The notes under the pieces: generated by a model | Database searches by the model: none | What the model saw: only the letters and a program-made list of their open reading frames with translations | What the model was told of the DNA's origin: nothing | Position numbers and translations under genes: made by a program | In this document: positions 22,010 through 33,639 of the stretch, piece by piece | Position numbering within the stretch: the first letter of the stretch is position 1 | Layout of the letters: every line of letters begins with the position of its first letter | DNA from: Ichthyophis bannanicus | Lineage: Eukaryota; Chordata; Amphibia; Gymnophiona; Ichthyophiidae | Assembly (NCBI GenBank): GCA_033557465.1 | Contig: CM066032.1 | Location: 450,924,270 to 450,988,269, forward strand | Reading direction: 5' to 3' | DNA: 64,000 nucleotides

Positions 22010-23310
22010 TTTATTTTATTTTTTATTTTTTAAATTGTTTTATTTGAGTTTCTGAATACAGTAGAGAAAATAAGGAAATGAACAGAACATAAAATCATTT
22101 TCAATAAAAAAAAAATCCTTAACACATAAACAGACCCCATCAAGAGAGAGAGAGAACCTTTAAGTTATACAACATTCCTAAAAGGAAAGAAAAACAAGAA
22201 ACAAGGAGTATCCATACCCCACAAAAGGGAGCAAACAAAACAATATCAATTCCTCCAGCTATGTCTCACCCACCTCTTTCCCATCAAGAAACGTTTGTAG
22301 AGAATTAACGTCAGTATAAGCATAAGTTTGTCCCTCCAAGAGTAACAATACAATGACAAGGAAACTTTAAAAAAAAAACGTTGTTCCCAGGGCCACAACC
22401 CGAGATTTCATCATCAAAAACTGCTTTCATCAAGTTTGAGTAATCCAACAGACATCAGGGAAAACCTGGAGCTTATATCCACAAAAGAGAGCATGCCTAT
22501 GTTTAAAGTATGCTCTCAAAACACGCAGTTTGGCAGTTTCAGAAACGAACTTCACTACCAAAGTATTGCGCTTTAAGGTAACATCAGACGAATCCTCCAG
22601 GAAAGCCGTTAAGTTCTGATCCACTGAGCAAATCGAAGGAGCAGAGGCCCCAGCAGTCTGCGGAATGGAAGAGGAACCAGCAGGAAGGAAATACATATGA
22701 ACAGCATGTGAATCCCCCTCTAAGTGTAACACTTCAGAAAAATACTTTCCCAATAAGATTTCAGGAGATAACAAATGTGTAAAAGGAAAATTGAAGAAAC
22801 GCAAGTTACATGCTCGAGACTGATTTTCCAGTACTTCCAGCCGGTAGGAAACTGTTAAAGAATCTCTGATCAAAGCAGCATCAGAATCGCGACAAGACTG
22901 GAGTTGGGAGTCAGTATGAGCAACAAACTTACTTAAAGTACCGAATTGATCTACTACAGTATATATTGTAATTTACCAACCACAACTTGGGAAAATTTAC
23001 AAAGGGAGGATACAGTAGAAGTTAAACGTGTGACAGTTTTCTGAATAGCGGACCATATATCCACAAGAGTCACTGGGAGCGGAACTGGAGGAAGATTCTC
23101 AGGGGAAAGCTCCAAAAAGGTTGATGAGAGCGGTGGTAGTGGGAGAGGAGGAGGAGACCGGAGAGCAGGGCTCAACGATGCCCCTTCCGGCGAATGACCT
23201 TCAGGCAGCAGCGGTCACATGTTTATCCACAGGGCCCACCACTTTCCCACCTGCAGCACCATCGCCAGACTTTACACCAACCTTTGCCTTCCATTTGCCT
23301 ATGGAATAAA
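22010..23310 (-). mobile_element. ORF1-only LINE-like element, decayed copy
   Basis: Read on minus, an ORF1-like coding region is followed directly by a non-coding 3' region of about 330 bp and an A-rich tail with AATAAA-like words at 22010-22055. No endonuclease or reverse transcriptase lies between ORF1 and the tail. This is the same layout as the better copy at 54.1-55.7 kb. The 5' end is uncertain. Confidence 0.65.
22340..23300 (-). pseudogene. L1-type ORF1 protein, decayed
   Basis: The start region has GPVDKHV where the 54-kb copy has GPMDRFV. The middle has a weak coiled-coil-like region, then LEVLENQSRACNLRFFNFP, matching LENLENAVRASNIRLLNFP in the intact copy, and FCGYKLQVFPDV, matching FMGKRVVIFPDV. 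Similarity continues past a stop at about 22430 through FKFPCHCIV. The order coiled coil, RRM-like, C-terminal domain is that of L1 ORF1 proteins. Several stops and shifts make it non-functional. Confidence 0.7.
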
Positions 23311-23954
23311 CGAACTTCACAGCTCACATGAACACCTCATGTGCGCTGAATTTATTAACTGGAAGTTGTTTTTGGGAAATGTGTTTCTCTGATGTCTTTG
23401 TGTTTTGTTCAGTAGAAAAGGAAATGCATTTCTGTTTTTATTTCTCCAGTGTTGCAGAGTCTGGCTTTTGCAGGTTGCCAGTTCAATTTTTGTCTTCATA
23501 TTTCCATTCAAATTTGTGGTCCCTTGTTCTGTATTTGATGTTTTGCCTGTGTGACCAAGGTGCGGTATTCTATTAGCTGTTTCTGTGTAGTGATCTGTAA
23601 CAGTAATATGTGTATTACTATTGTTTCAGAGGAAGGGCTGGTGCTGTGTGAGTCTTTCCAGTGCTATTATAGTATGGCAGGTTTACAATAGGCTCTAAAT
23701 AGTCTTTTTGCAAGGATTTGTAGTACTTACTAAAGGTACTTGGTGATTGGCACTTGAGAGAAATCATGTATAAATCTGGTAGCCTGACTCTCTCATTCCA
23801 CTTCATATGTATATTGTATTCAGACACTCATATTGTTGGAACAGAAGAAAAGCTCGTGAAGGGATCCACTGGAATCCGGGGGAGAGGGGGGGAGGGGGGG
23901 GGAGACAATATTCATTTACACAGGGCAGCCAGAACAGGTAGCCTTAGCCTGGGG
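23311..23954. other. Unassigned stretch
   Basis: A G-rich run lies at 23876-23904. Short frames occur on both strands but no domain was recognised. Confidence 0.3.
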
Positions 23955-24151
23955 TAGGGTTGACAATTGGCTCCAGATGCACCCATTAGGCTTGTTCCAG
24001 TCCTGGGTGTATGCCATAGCATGAAGGGACATGTATTCTGATTTCTCTATTGCGCACCATAAGAAAAGCAAAACTACAAGTCCCTGCAATGGGGTAAACC
24101 CAGGACTGAAACAAGCCTGTCGGGCACATCTGGAGCCAGTTGGCAACCCTA
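23955..24151. mobile_element. MITE with about 50-bp terminal inverted repeats
   Basis: Left end TAGGGTTGACAATTGGCTCC and inverted right end TAGGGTTGCCAACTGGCTCC match closely. The similarity continues through CCAGAT, AGGCTTGTT and CAGTCCTGGGT. The element is 197 bp with no coding content. Flanks GCCTGGGG and CGCTGGGG agree at 6 of 8 bases, so a hAT origin is possible but not certain. Confidence 0.75.
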
Positions 24152-25317
24152 CGCTGGGGGTGGCTAGATTTAAGCTGTTTCATTTGCAAATCTTTTGCTC
24201 ATGTTTGGCTGATTGCAAGCTTAATGTAGGTGCCCAAAATCTGAGTAGCTGAGTTGTCCAGGAGCAGAATTTAGACAGTAAAATTTCTGACTGCTAAAAT
24301 AGCTAAACTTTGTAGTATCTTCAAAGAATTCATCTTGTGGGGAATAATTCTCAACCACACAACTAGAGAGGAGTAGAAATTCTGCTATAAAGCTAGGAAG
24401 AAAGACCTGGCTTTATAGAGATGAAATGGCAGTGCCATCTTGTAGACATTTCCTAAGATGGGGTATATCTTCCCGTTAAAAGTGAGGCCTGTAGGTATTA
24501 GATTCAGGGCAGTCTTTATTGAAAGCAGTTGATATGCTTTTATAATCATAGTTTTCTCATCTCTTTTGGTTAAGATGATGCCAGCTTTCAAATTTGCATT
24601 GTAATTTTATTGACAAGGCAATGTGTTTCTTTTCTTTTCTAATTTTATGTTATATGAAAATAGTTTTAGCTGGAGAGAAAATAGCTTATATCAACCTAAA
24701 GTACCTTATTTCTTTAAACCCGTTCTTTACGAAGCCATTTAGATAAGAATCCTGCAGCAATGAATGTTATCTGACAAGCATTCTTTAAATCACAATAGCC
24801 AATTTCCATGTTCTAGTAAGCAGCCCTTTCTGTGTCAGATGGGACGGTAAGTTTGATAGAATCCACCAGTCTATTACAAAGCAAGCAATTATCAGCAAGT
24901 AAGGTGGCTGCATGGCTTGACAGGCTAGAGGGACATACTTTTCCGCATAATCCGATTATTCCTGAATTACAATATACAATGTTCTTGGCTATCACTGCAT
25001 CCTCTCTAAGCCAATAGGCAGGGCATTTTTTCAAGGTGTTCTTGGTGGTACTGGCACCTTTTCTATTGCTTGCTAAAATTGACCCATGGTCTGCAGGTAT
25101 TAATGAAAGAGCCCAGGCTCTGCATAGCCCAAAAATACATGTAGATCCCGTTTCTGAAAGGGGCACATCCAGGCCCTGTGCACATCTCCTGATAGGACAT
25201 GCATGCAGAGGCCTGATTCTGCAACCCCACACAAACACGTACAGGGTATTGTAGAATCGTCATGTGGCTGTGGCCAGCAAACATGTCCAACTGATGTCCT
25301 ATCAGCCTGCCTTGTGC
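24152..25317. other. Unassigned stretch
   Basis: AT-rich in the first 700 bases, then mixed composition. Overlapping frames of 60-140 codons on both strands around 24.8-25.4 kb have no recognised motif. No terminal repeats were found. Confidence 0.3.
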
Positions 25318-25692
25318 CAGGACCCCAAGCATTGTGGTTCAGGGCTAGAACCATGAGGCTACAGCTGTCAGTGCTCCCAGGTGACAGGAAAAGAGAGAGC
25401 ATGGCAATTTAGAGGGGAGGTCCAGTGTGAATGGTAGAGGTGCAAAATGAAGTAGTCTAGGTGGGAGGCAAACCCAGGACCCAGAGCACCGTGACTTAGG
25501 GCCAGAACCATCAGGCTACAGCTGTCAGTGCTCCCAGGTGACAGGAAAAAAGAGAGCATGGCAAGTCAGAGGGAAGGCCCAGTGTGAATGGAAGAGGTGC
25601 AAAATGAAGTGGTCCAGGTGGGAAGTGAACCCAGGACCCAGAGCACTGTGGTTTAGGGACAAAGCCATTAGGCTACAGCTGTTAGTGCTCCC
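25318..25692 (-). repeat. 157-bp tandem repeat of a tRNA-like unit
   Basis: The plus-strand words GTGCTCCC end at 25378, 25535 and 25692, giving an exact 157-bp period and about 2.4 copies. On minus each unit starts with an A-box-like TAGCCTAATGGCTTTG or TAGCCTGATGGTTCTG and a B-box-like GGGTTCACTTCCC or GGGTTTGCCTCCC. Units therefore look like a tRNA-derived SINE head joined head-to-tail. No LINE-type tail was seen. Confidence 0.75.
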
Positions 25693-26311
25693 AAGCCCCT
25701 GAAGGTGAGGGAACATGTTCCTGTGCATGTACACCAAATGCAATGCCCATCTACTGCTTCCCTCCCCCCTTCGCGGCATGGCATGGCATGGCAGGATGAT
25801 GTGCCACTGAGAGCAGATGGGGACACAGCACATGATGGGCATGTGCAGAATGCCAGCATTACCACCCCTTAGAGTAGGCAGGTCTATGCTTTGGCACGGG
25901 TGAATGATGAGGTGTGTCTCTACCCCATAGTCGTTTCTGGATCCTGTGTGACACGGAGGTCTACCGTATGCGGTACCGTTCAATCTGCCGCATACATCTG
26001 TGGCTGATACTGTGTATCCTGCAGCAGGTGCAGCAGGAGCAGGATGAATAGCCATACAGATACCCTGTCCGAGCAGCCGGCTGACAGGCCCCCTAACACT
26101 GAGGCAGGCCAACACATGTAAGAGCAGACACCGCTGTGACATGGGTTCCACAGAAACAGCATGCCCCCACCCCAGGATCCCACAGCACATATTCTCGACC
26201 TACATTGTCCCACCCACTGCAGAGATGGGATGTGTTGGAACACCCAGTGTGTGAGGCTGGCCCCCAAGCAGCCACTGTTGTGAAGCTAACCATGACCTCC
26301 TTCCCCCACAG
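25693..26311. other. Unassigned GC-rich stretch
   Basis: TG/CA-rich sequence next to the decayed Harbinger transposase. It may be the edge of that element, but no terminal inverted repeat was found. A CCATGCCATGCCATGCC run of short repeats lies near 25780 on the minus strand. Confidence 0.3.
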
Positions 26312-26427
26312 TGGCAGCACAACAGGAGGAGGACTCCCCATCCCCAGATGGCTCCACCCCTGACACCATGGAGGACGCTGGTGCAGATACACCCCCAAAT
26401 CCCAATGGGAGCAGCAGCTCAAACTAG
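26312..26427 (+). pseudogene. Candidate last exon of a SANT accessory gene
   Basis: A pyrimidine tract followed by CACAG at 26301-26311 precedes an open frame that reads VAAQQEEDSPSPDGSTPDT, then MEDAGADTPP, and ends SSSN at a stop at 26425-26427. The phrase MEDAG resembles the MEDATGEGG exon at 29.73 kb and the Ser/Ala-rich exons at 46.5-47.4 kb. This suggests a leftover exon of another Harbinger SANT gene. The upstream SANT exon is not readable. Confidence 0.4.
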
Positions 26428-26589
26428 TGGAGGCAGCAGCAGTATACAATGCACAGGGGCATGGTCTGGATGGTGCGGACATCCTCAGACCCATGCCGGC
26501 TGCGGCACATACCCCATCCCCATTCACTGGCATGTGATTTGGTTGTTATGGATGGGATAAATATGTACCAAGCTGTCAGTCAAAGTGTG

Positions 26590-28407
26590 CCTGGACAAGG
26601 CTAGCACAAGGCAACACACACCATCTGGACGGTACGCCCCCTTGCAAATCTGCGCCAGCATTGGGCTCATTGCCATGATCCATGGCTGGCTTGGGTTCAT
26701 CAGGCAGTGGCTGCTTGCGCCACAGGGCAACTTTATGGAGCGTGCAGCATGCCATGGCAATCTCACAGACCTTTTGTGGCCTCTATAGCAGCTCCCTCCT
26801 GGACCAGTCCAGGCAGTGGAACTGGCACTTCAGCTGGCCGAAGGTCCCCTCTATGATGCCCTTTGTGGTTTGGTGCACATGGTTGTAACAGTGCTCTGCT
26901 GGCTGCTGGGGTGGAGTATGGGAGTCATCAGCCAGTCATGAATGTGGTAGCCCCAGTCACCTGCAGGGGGAGACAGAACAGCAAATCATTAATCAGCTGG
27001 GGTGCCGGAGGGGGCCATGTGTGCTGGGCACATAGTGGGCTGTGGGACATCTGACTGTGCAGATCCAAATCTGTGGACACTCTCTGGAGGGTCCTGGGGT
27101 GACAGCGGGCCAGTGTGTGTCTGCAGCCCACCACGTGTGCATGGCTACCACCAAAGGCCGTGTGGTCCCTGCTGGGGAATATGCTTGGGCACCATGTGTA
27201 TGTCTTTTGTCTCTGCCCTGTGCCTGGCACACAGTAGGCACATGCCTGGGTGGCAGTAGATGAGTCTGCATGACACACCACCATGTGCGGCCTGCCGCTA
27301 CCACCCTTGTCACCTGCCTCGGTCCCCTACTGCATGCTCAGGGCCACTGTGCCTGCTGTGGGGGACCGGGATATGATGCATGTGGAGGATACGTGTATGG
27401 GGCTGGGATCAACCCCTAGATGGACAGGGACAGGGCATACCATGTCTCTGTATGTGGAGGGTTCCCAGAGGTGTGCCCCGTTCATACCCCCACCATGCTG
27501 GCAGGGGGAAGGCCACCCCCATATGTGCCTAGTCACACCACCGATAGCCAGGGGTCATCACACATAGCCTTGGGGTCATGGGGGGCAAACACCACCTGGC
27601 CAGCAGACCCACCATCATACGTTGCACCCTGCCTCCCATTCCCAGGGTGTTTGTGTATATGCACACCTAGCAGCCATCCACCAGTGATGTGGCACCCCTC
27701 GAAGTGTGCATGGATCCCTGACCAGCTCAGGATATAGGCATCATGGCAGGAACCTGGGTACCTGGTTCATACATCTGTAATCTCCCCATTCACATTGCAG
27801 ACCACCTGCACATTGACAGAATGGAATGCCTTGTGGTTGCAGTACACAGCCTCACTCTGTCACAGTGGCCTGGAGGGTGATGTGTGTGCAGTCCACCACA
27901 TCTACGACTGACAGGAACCCTGCCACAGTGTAGAATTCCTGCATGGTCTGGTGCTTATCCTATTGCATTAATGGGAAGCAGATGTTCTGTGTCATGGACT
28001 GCAGGCAGATGCCCAGAAACTGGGTGAGGCACTGTAAAACTGCAGGATTGCTGAGTACCCCCACACGTGAGAGCACCATCTGGAATGATCCCATTGCCAG
28101 GAAGGCCAGTGCTGTCATCACCTTCAGGTACACTAGAATTGGATCGCCCCTCTGGGATTTCTAGCCATGGCTCAAGCTGCTGGCAGAGGTCATGTATGGC
28201 TGCCCTGTTGAAATGGTACCTTGCCTCACATATTGCCTCCATGTACTGGACCCTCTGCCATGAGACACGGGAGTGGGGATGCCTGCAACCCATGTTCTGC
28301 CCACAACAGGCACAGCTGTGCAGCAGGACAAGAGCATACCAACTCTGGATGTCCTGCATATTGTCCAGCCAGCTGGCTGCACAATAATTAGGGGCTATCG
28401 CACACAT
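26590..28407 (-). pseudogene. Harbinger (PIF) transposase relic
   Basis: The minus strand carries HARBI1-type segments in order. RYHFNRAAIHDLCQQLEPWL lies near 28.2 kb, followed by ALAFLAMGSFQ. The first catalytic Asp is in VVDVVDCTHITLQ near 27.9 kb. GSCHDAYIL near 27.7 kb carries the second Asp, then GGWLLG. The third acidic residue is in GIIEGTFGQLKCQFHCLD near 26.84 kb, followed by ACCTLHKVAL. These are the DDE transposase motifs of the PIF/Harbinger superfamily. Several frameshifts and stops break it, so it cannot be functional. A SANT gene starts on the opposite strand 530 bp away. Confidence 0.85.
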
Positions 28408-28937
28408 AGTGGAGTGTCACAGAGATCTGCAGGTGGCACCATCACTGTCATGTACTGTGTTGATATTGCCAAAAAGCAGTTAGGACTGGGCTGTGCACAG
28501 ATGCATACATGGTGTATGCACAGAGACACACATTCATAGCCACACGCATTCATGGTGATGTGCAGGTGAACACATGCTTGCATGTCCACCCACCATAAAG
28601 TTTGAATGTGGCCTGGCTTGACCTCACCATATCTTCCATTGCAGAAGTACTGTGCCTGCACCCCTCTTCAGCCGCTGTCTGCATTCACATTCCCCTCCAA
28701 TGTGCTGGCTGCAGGAGGCGAACCACTGACCCTTTGCATCCCATACACATGGCATCCCCACCACTCTGTGTGGCTTCAGTACCTTTGTGGGTGTGCAGGC
28801 ACAGATACATGTGAGTGGGTATAGTCACATCAGCACGGGGATGTACGTGTTGGCACATCCCAGTGTGGACGTCCAAACAGGCCTGTCACAGGCCACCATG
28901 CATTGCCTCCATGACACAGACAGTCCATGTCATGGCA

Positions 28938-30139
28938 CCTAAGGTCGTTACCAGGAAGACAAGGTTCTCCGAGGGTGAGGTAACCCTCATGCTGGAAAAG
29001 ATCCTCCAGCAGCTTCCACAATTGGTGGTGCTGCCGTATCAATGCCATATATTACCAGAACCAGGACATTGAGGATGTGAAGCACAGGTGGCATCAGGCA
29101 TGACAGAACCCTGCTTGGAAGGCACAGTAAAGGCCCACAGGTTTGCAGGAGGAGCAGCTGACCAACCTGGAGCAGCGCATCCTCGCTACAATTGACCCTG
29201 CCACCTCAGGCTCTCTTGATACATCTGAGCCATCCCAGGAGCAAGGTACATGTGTGACATGTGTGTCCCTGCCCCTTACCCCATGTACTCCTCTCCTGCT
29301 GTGTGTATGCACACACTTGCATGCAGCCACCACAGGCTGCCATGGTGTCCCAGTTGTGCTGTTGCTGCCAGGTGCACTCACAGTGCATGTGGTCACTCCA
29401 CTGCTGGGCTGTGTGTCAGGGGCATTGGCAGCATGGCCACCAGCCAGTGGTGGCAGGGCTGGGTACCCAGGCCACCAGGATGTGAGTCTGTGCACACACC
29501 TCTGTGCCTATCTGGCTCCGTACAGGGGGACAGGGTGTGTTTCACAACATGACAGTGGCCTCTCTCAGCCTGTGTAGCCTTGTGCTCAATCCACATGGCT
29601 GCGACACTGCCACCCCATCGGTGGTGCCATCGCCAGGTGCAGGTATGACCCACAATGTTGTCTGTGCCTTCACGGGTGCCCTTGCTGTATCTCAAAAGGC
29701 AGCGATGACTACTCTGCTGACAGTGTCCATGGAGGATGCCACAGGGGAGGGCGGGGAGGCTCCAGCTGATGCCCCACTACCATGTTCCACTGTTGATGCC
29801 ACACTGTAGCAGCCATACAATATCCCAGGGTCAGATGATTTGGAGCTCCATGTCCCCTCCCCATCTTCTCTGCCATAGCGCACCATTGATGATGGTGATG
29901 ACCAGGAGGGGCACACCCACAGAGGTGCACAGCATCACCTGCATTTCTGTGCTAAGCATTTGCTCACATACAGTATTGCCCAGCAGACACGGTCCGAGCA
30001 ACAGTTGGAACTGCTATGACAGTCCATGGCATTGCAGGAATGGCATGTCGTGGCCACAGAGCAGCTAACTTTAGCTACCAGCACCCTTCAGGCAACCATG
30101 GTGGAGATCCTGATGGAGTTGCGGTATATCACTGGTTGA
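28938..30139 (+). pseudogene. Harbinger SANT/Myb-like accessory gene relic
   Basis: Exon 1 begins with an ATG at 28938 and reads RKTRFSEGEVTLMLEKILQQ, a SANT/Myb-like helix. A frameshift follows, then YQNQDIEDVKHRWHQ, the last SANT helix, and LTNLEQRILATIDPATSG to a GGTACATG donor near 29247. A second exon-like piece at about 29700-29815 includes MEDATGEGGEAPAD. A last piece near 30010-30139 reads LQEWHVVATEQLTLATSTLQ, an amphipathic helix, then a stop. In known Harbinger elements such a protein brings the transposase to the nucleus and the DNA ends. Frameshifts and stops show decay. Confidence 0.7.
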
Positions 30140-32039
30140 TACTTTCCTGCAACACCCAGTTCACATTCCAGTGTGCCTCCTGTGGGGTCTGGACAGAGGC
30201 GTGGTGGGGCAGCTCCCACAGCTGCAGCATCCTCAGCAGCATGTGCACCTATGCCTCCACAGCTAGGCACCAGTGGTGTGTCAATGTGGGCCTCAGCACA
30301 TACCCGCACCACTGTTGGTCTGCCTGCCACACAGACACCGCCTCTCCTTGGGCCAGTTCCAAGGGGCACCGGTAATGAGGGCATCATGGAGTTAGGCAGC
30401 ATGAGCTGTGACACCTCGGGGTCCAAGGAAATGGCACCATGTACACCTGTGATCGTGGTGACTGAGGCACAGGTGCATGTGCACTCAGGGATGGGGAGGG
30501 CAAGGGCTGGATACAGGGGAGGGGAGACAGGGATGTTCTCTAGCACCAGGATTGCTTGGTGTATGGGCATGGCTCCCAAGGGGGTACACAGGTGGCATGG
30601 GTTGTGCAGGGGTGTGTGGGGTGGGTGTCAGTCATGTTTCAGAGCTGTCTGTGTGACATTGTACCATGTGGGTGGGCATGGATGGTTGGGAGGGGATCCA
30701 CAGGGTGGAACTGCCTCATAGGTCTGGCATTGGGTGTGTGCAGGGGACACACCATTCTGCATGACATGGACACCTATGTTCATGTGTTGTTGCATGAATC
30801 ACACATGTATATGTCTGCAACATCCACACACTGTCCAACCCAGGATCCTGGTGTGTGTGGCATCGGTCTGCTGGCCAGTGCCCCTCTGTGCCATCTCAGT
30901 GGACACTACGGGAGCATTTGCCAGCATCAACACACGTATGGGGCACCTATCTGTGCTTTGCCCACTGTCACATTTGTCACGCCATTCTCCCATCTCAGTC
31001 TGCTTAGGGGCACAACCACTGCCATAAAATTGGGTGCTTGCCCTGGGGAACCCTCCACAACTGATCTTACTAAGGTGTTGGGGCCCTTTACCTGCCTTTT
31101 GCATGCAGTGCAGTGTTGGGACTGCTGCCTATGCTCAGGGTATGTGCACCCCCAGCCCTTGGGACACTGGTGGTGCTGTGACCCATTCAGGGGCCTTCTG
31201 TCCTGCTTGGTGACCAGTGGTGGCTGTCTTGCACACATTTGCTTGTCTTTGGCTGTGCCATGAAGATGTCTTCCTGGGCCTGGCCTGATACATGGTGTGG
31301 TGGCTGCATGTGGTGCACTCCTGTGGCAAAACACATGAACCTCAGATGCTGCACTGCATAGTACTGTGGATGTTGCATTTCCACGTTGGATCATGAACCC
31401 ATGGTTTTCAGGTTCCCAGGTACTGCTGTTTCCAGTGCACTACACATCCACTATGTGATATTTATGGCTGCCTGTAACTATAGCCTGCATTGACGGCATC
31501 ATACTCTGATCATAGTTGGCAGGTTTTGTCTCATGGACAGGTAGGTGGGTGTTGTGGTGCCTTGTCAGCATCCAGTCCCATACCTCTGGCCACTGGCATT
31601 TCCATGGGCCTATGGTGTTGGGTCTGGTCAGCCATGTGCTGTGTCAGGCCAATCACCATACTAGCTTTTAATAATGTCAATAATAGTGCCAATAATGTTG
31701 ACCACAACTGTAATTATCATTTTTTTCTTTCTTCCTTTCAGGATTTTACATAGCATAATCTTATGTACTTTGGATTGTTATTAAAAATCTGAGATAAGTA
31801 GCATATCTCCTTTTTAAATTACTGTTATAAGTATAGTTTCTGTTGGAGAATTAAGATACTTTGAATAAAATTATTTTCATTTTTTGTCTTTCAGAAAAAT
31901 AAATTCACCTGTAAGAATGTTGCATGTAAATATATTGTTTTCCCCTTTTCTATTATGTAAGTGCACTAAGCTTTTAATTGTGTAGCAGAACAGCAAAGCC
32001 TCCCTAAATAATGGGGACGTTTCTGGACTCTCTGTTCCT
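30140..32039. other. Unassigned GC-rich stretch, then AT-rich stretch
   Basis: From 30140 to 31660 the TG/CA-rich composition continues with overlapping low-complexity frames on both strands, including one of 235 codons on plus with no recognised motif. From 31680 to 32039 the sequence is AT-rich. A tRNA-like pair of boxes on minus lies at 31383-31455 (GGGTTCATGATCC preceded by TGTAGTGCACTGG). No Harbinger terminal repeat was found. Confidence 0.35.
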
Positions 32040-32044
32040 AGTGT

Positions 32045-33275
32045 GAACTGTGCTTACGGTAGAAACATACAAATATGGAAAATGATGGTAGATAAAGACC
32101 CTATGTCCTATCTAGTCTACCACTTACTATGCTCTACAATCCCTTCCTCTCCATCAGAGATCCTCTGTGCATATTCCATGCTTTCTTGAAATTAGTTAGT
32201 CCTTGTCTTTACCACCTTCCTTGGGAGGCTGTTCCATGCATCCGCCACCCTTTCTGTAAAGAAATATTTCCTTAAATTACTCCTGCCTATCCCCTTTCAC
32301 CTTCATCCTATGACCCCTCATTCCTAGAACTTCCTTTCATTGAAAGAGGTCTACCTCCTGTACATTTATACTACGGAGGTATTTAAGTATGTCTATCATA
32401 TCCCCTCTCTCACTTTTCTTGCAAACCATACATATTGGCTCATAATGAAGACTGTTTTCCAATTTAGTAGCTGCCCTGTAGACTCATTCTATAGTGCAGT
32501 CTCTACAATTGCTCATTGTACTGCAAATGAAGTCTTAAAAAGAAACAATTCCATCTCTTTTCTTGATGGCTAATCCTTAGTCCATGCACCCAAGCATGCT
32601 TCTGGTTTTAACTATCACCTTTTCTACCTGTTTGGCCACCTTATTAAGTTCATTGGATATAACCCCTGCCCTCCCTCGATCCTGTTCTTTCATTTACAGA
32701 AGTACTTCACTCCTTGAGTTTTTGCAGCCCAAATGCATGACCCTGCATATTTTAGCATTAAATCTTAACTACCAAATTCTAGACCATTTTATTTTAAGAT
32801 TCATGAGATTCCTCCTACAATAATTTTATCCACACTATCCGGGTTGTCTGCCTTTTTGCAGTTTTTGGTATCATCTGCAAAGAGTGAATCCTTTCCTAAG
32901 AGCCCTTCTGTAAGAGCACCTACAAAAATGTTAAAAAGAATTGGATGAAGGGCTGATCTCTGAGACACACCATGGGTAACAACGCTATCCTCAGAGTTAA
33001 CCTCCTTTACGCCTCCCACTCAACCAGTTTCTAACCCTTTCAGTCACTTTATGTCCATCCCAAGAGTGCTCATTTGATTTATAAGTGACCTATGTGGAAC
33101 CTTGTCAAAGTACATCACATCTAGAACCCCCTCCAATATAACCAAAGATTGATCAGATTCATCTTACATGTACTACCTCTTGTGAACCTGTGTTCTAATC
33201 CACTGGATTCCAGAAACAGCACTATACTCTGTTTTAAGAGCACTTGCATTAATTTACTTACCATATAGGTCAGAC
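32045..33275 (-). pseudogene. CR1 LINE 3' half, antisense
   Basis: Read on minus, from about 33.05 kb, it gives VVTHGVSQRSALHPILFNIF and the catalytic box SLFADDTKNC, then the RT thumb, ending in the C-terminal region and a 3' end near 32.05 kb with GTCTTTATCTACCATCATTT. Stops are frequent. The FADD box is intact although the frame is not. Confidence 0.8.
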
Positions 33276-33361
33276 AAGTGGACTATACTTCCCAACTTCC
33301 TCCTCTCCTTACTTCTATTTTTGTGGAAAGTAAACTCCAGAGGGATTATCAACAGGCCCCT

Positions 33362-33580
33362 TTAATACAGAATAATAGAAAATGATGTCAGAAAAAGACC
33401 ACATAGCCTGTCTAGTCTACCCTTCCATATCCACTACAATAGTCCCCTTTTATCGTTTAGAGATCCTCTGTGCTTGTCCATTGCTTTCTTGAATTCAGAT
33501 ACAGTCTTTGTCTCCACTATTTCCACTGGGAGACTATTCCACGCATCTACCACTCTTTCCATATTTTCCGCATATTACTT
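33362..33580 (-). repeat. CR1 3' end fragment, antisense
   Basis: It resembles the last 200 bases of the copy at 32.05 kb. The words GATCCTCTGTGC, GCTTTCTTGAATTCAG and GGGAGACTATTCCACGCATC occur in the same order. It lies between the longer CR1 relic and the RTE element. Confidence 0.75.
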
Positions 33581-33639
33581 GCAAGAACTGTAATGAAATA
33601 CAATGCAATCAGTGAACGCTTAATTTCTATTTGTCTATA

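Noticed and set aside
25318..25692. CRISPR-like array
   Set aside because: Whole 157-bp units are repeated with no distinct spacers, and the genome is eukaryotic.
25525..31394. Long frames of 150-235 codons such as 25525-26190 minus and 30556-31263 plus
   Set aside because: No recognised motifs; they overlap each other and lie in TG/CA-rich DNA around the Harbinger relic. Only segments matching transposase or SANT patterns were kept.
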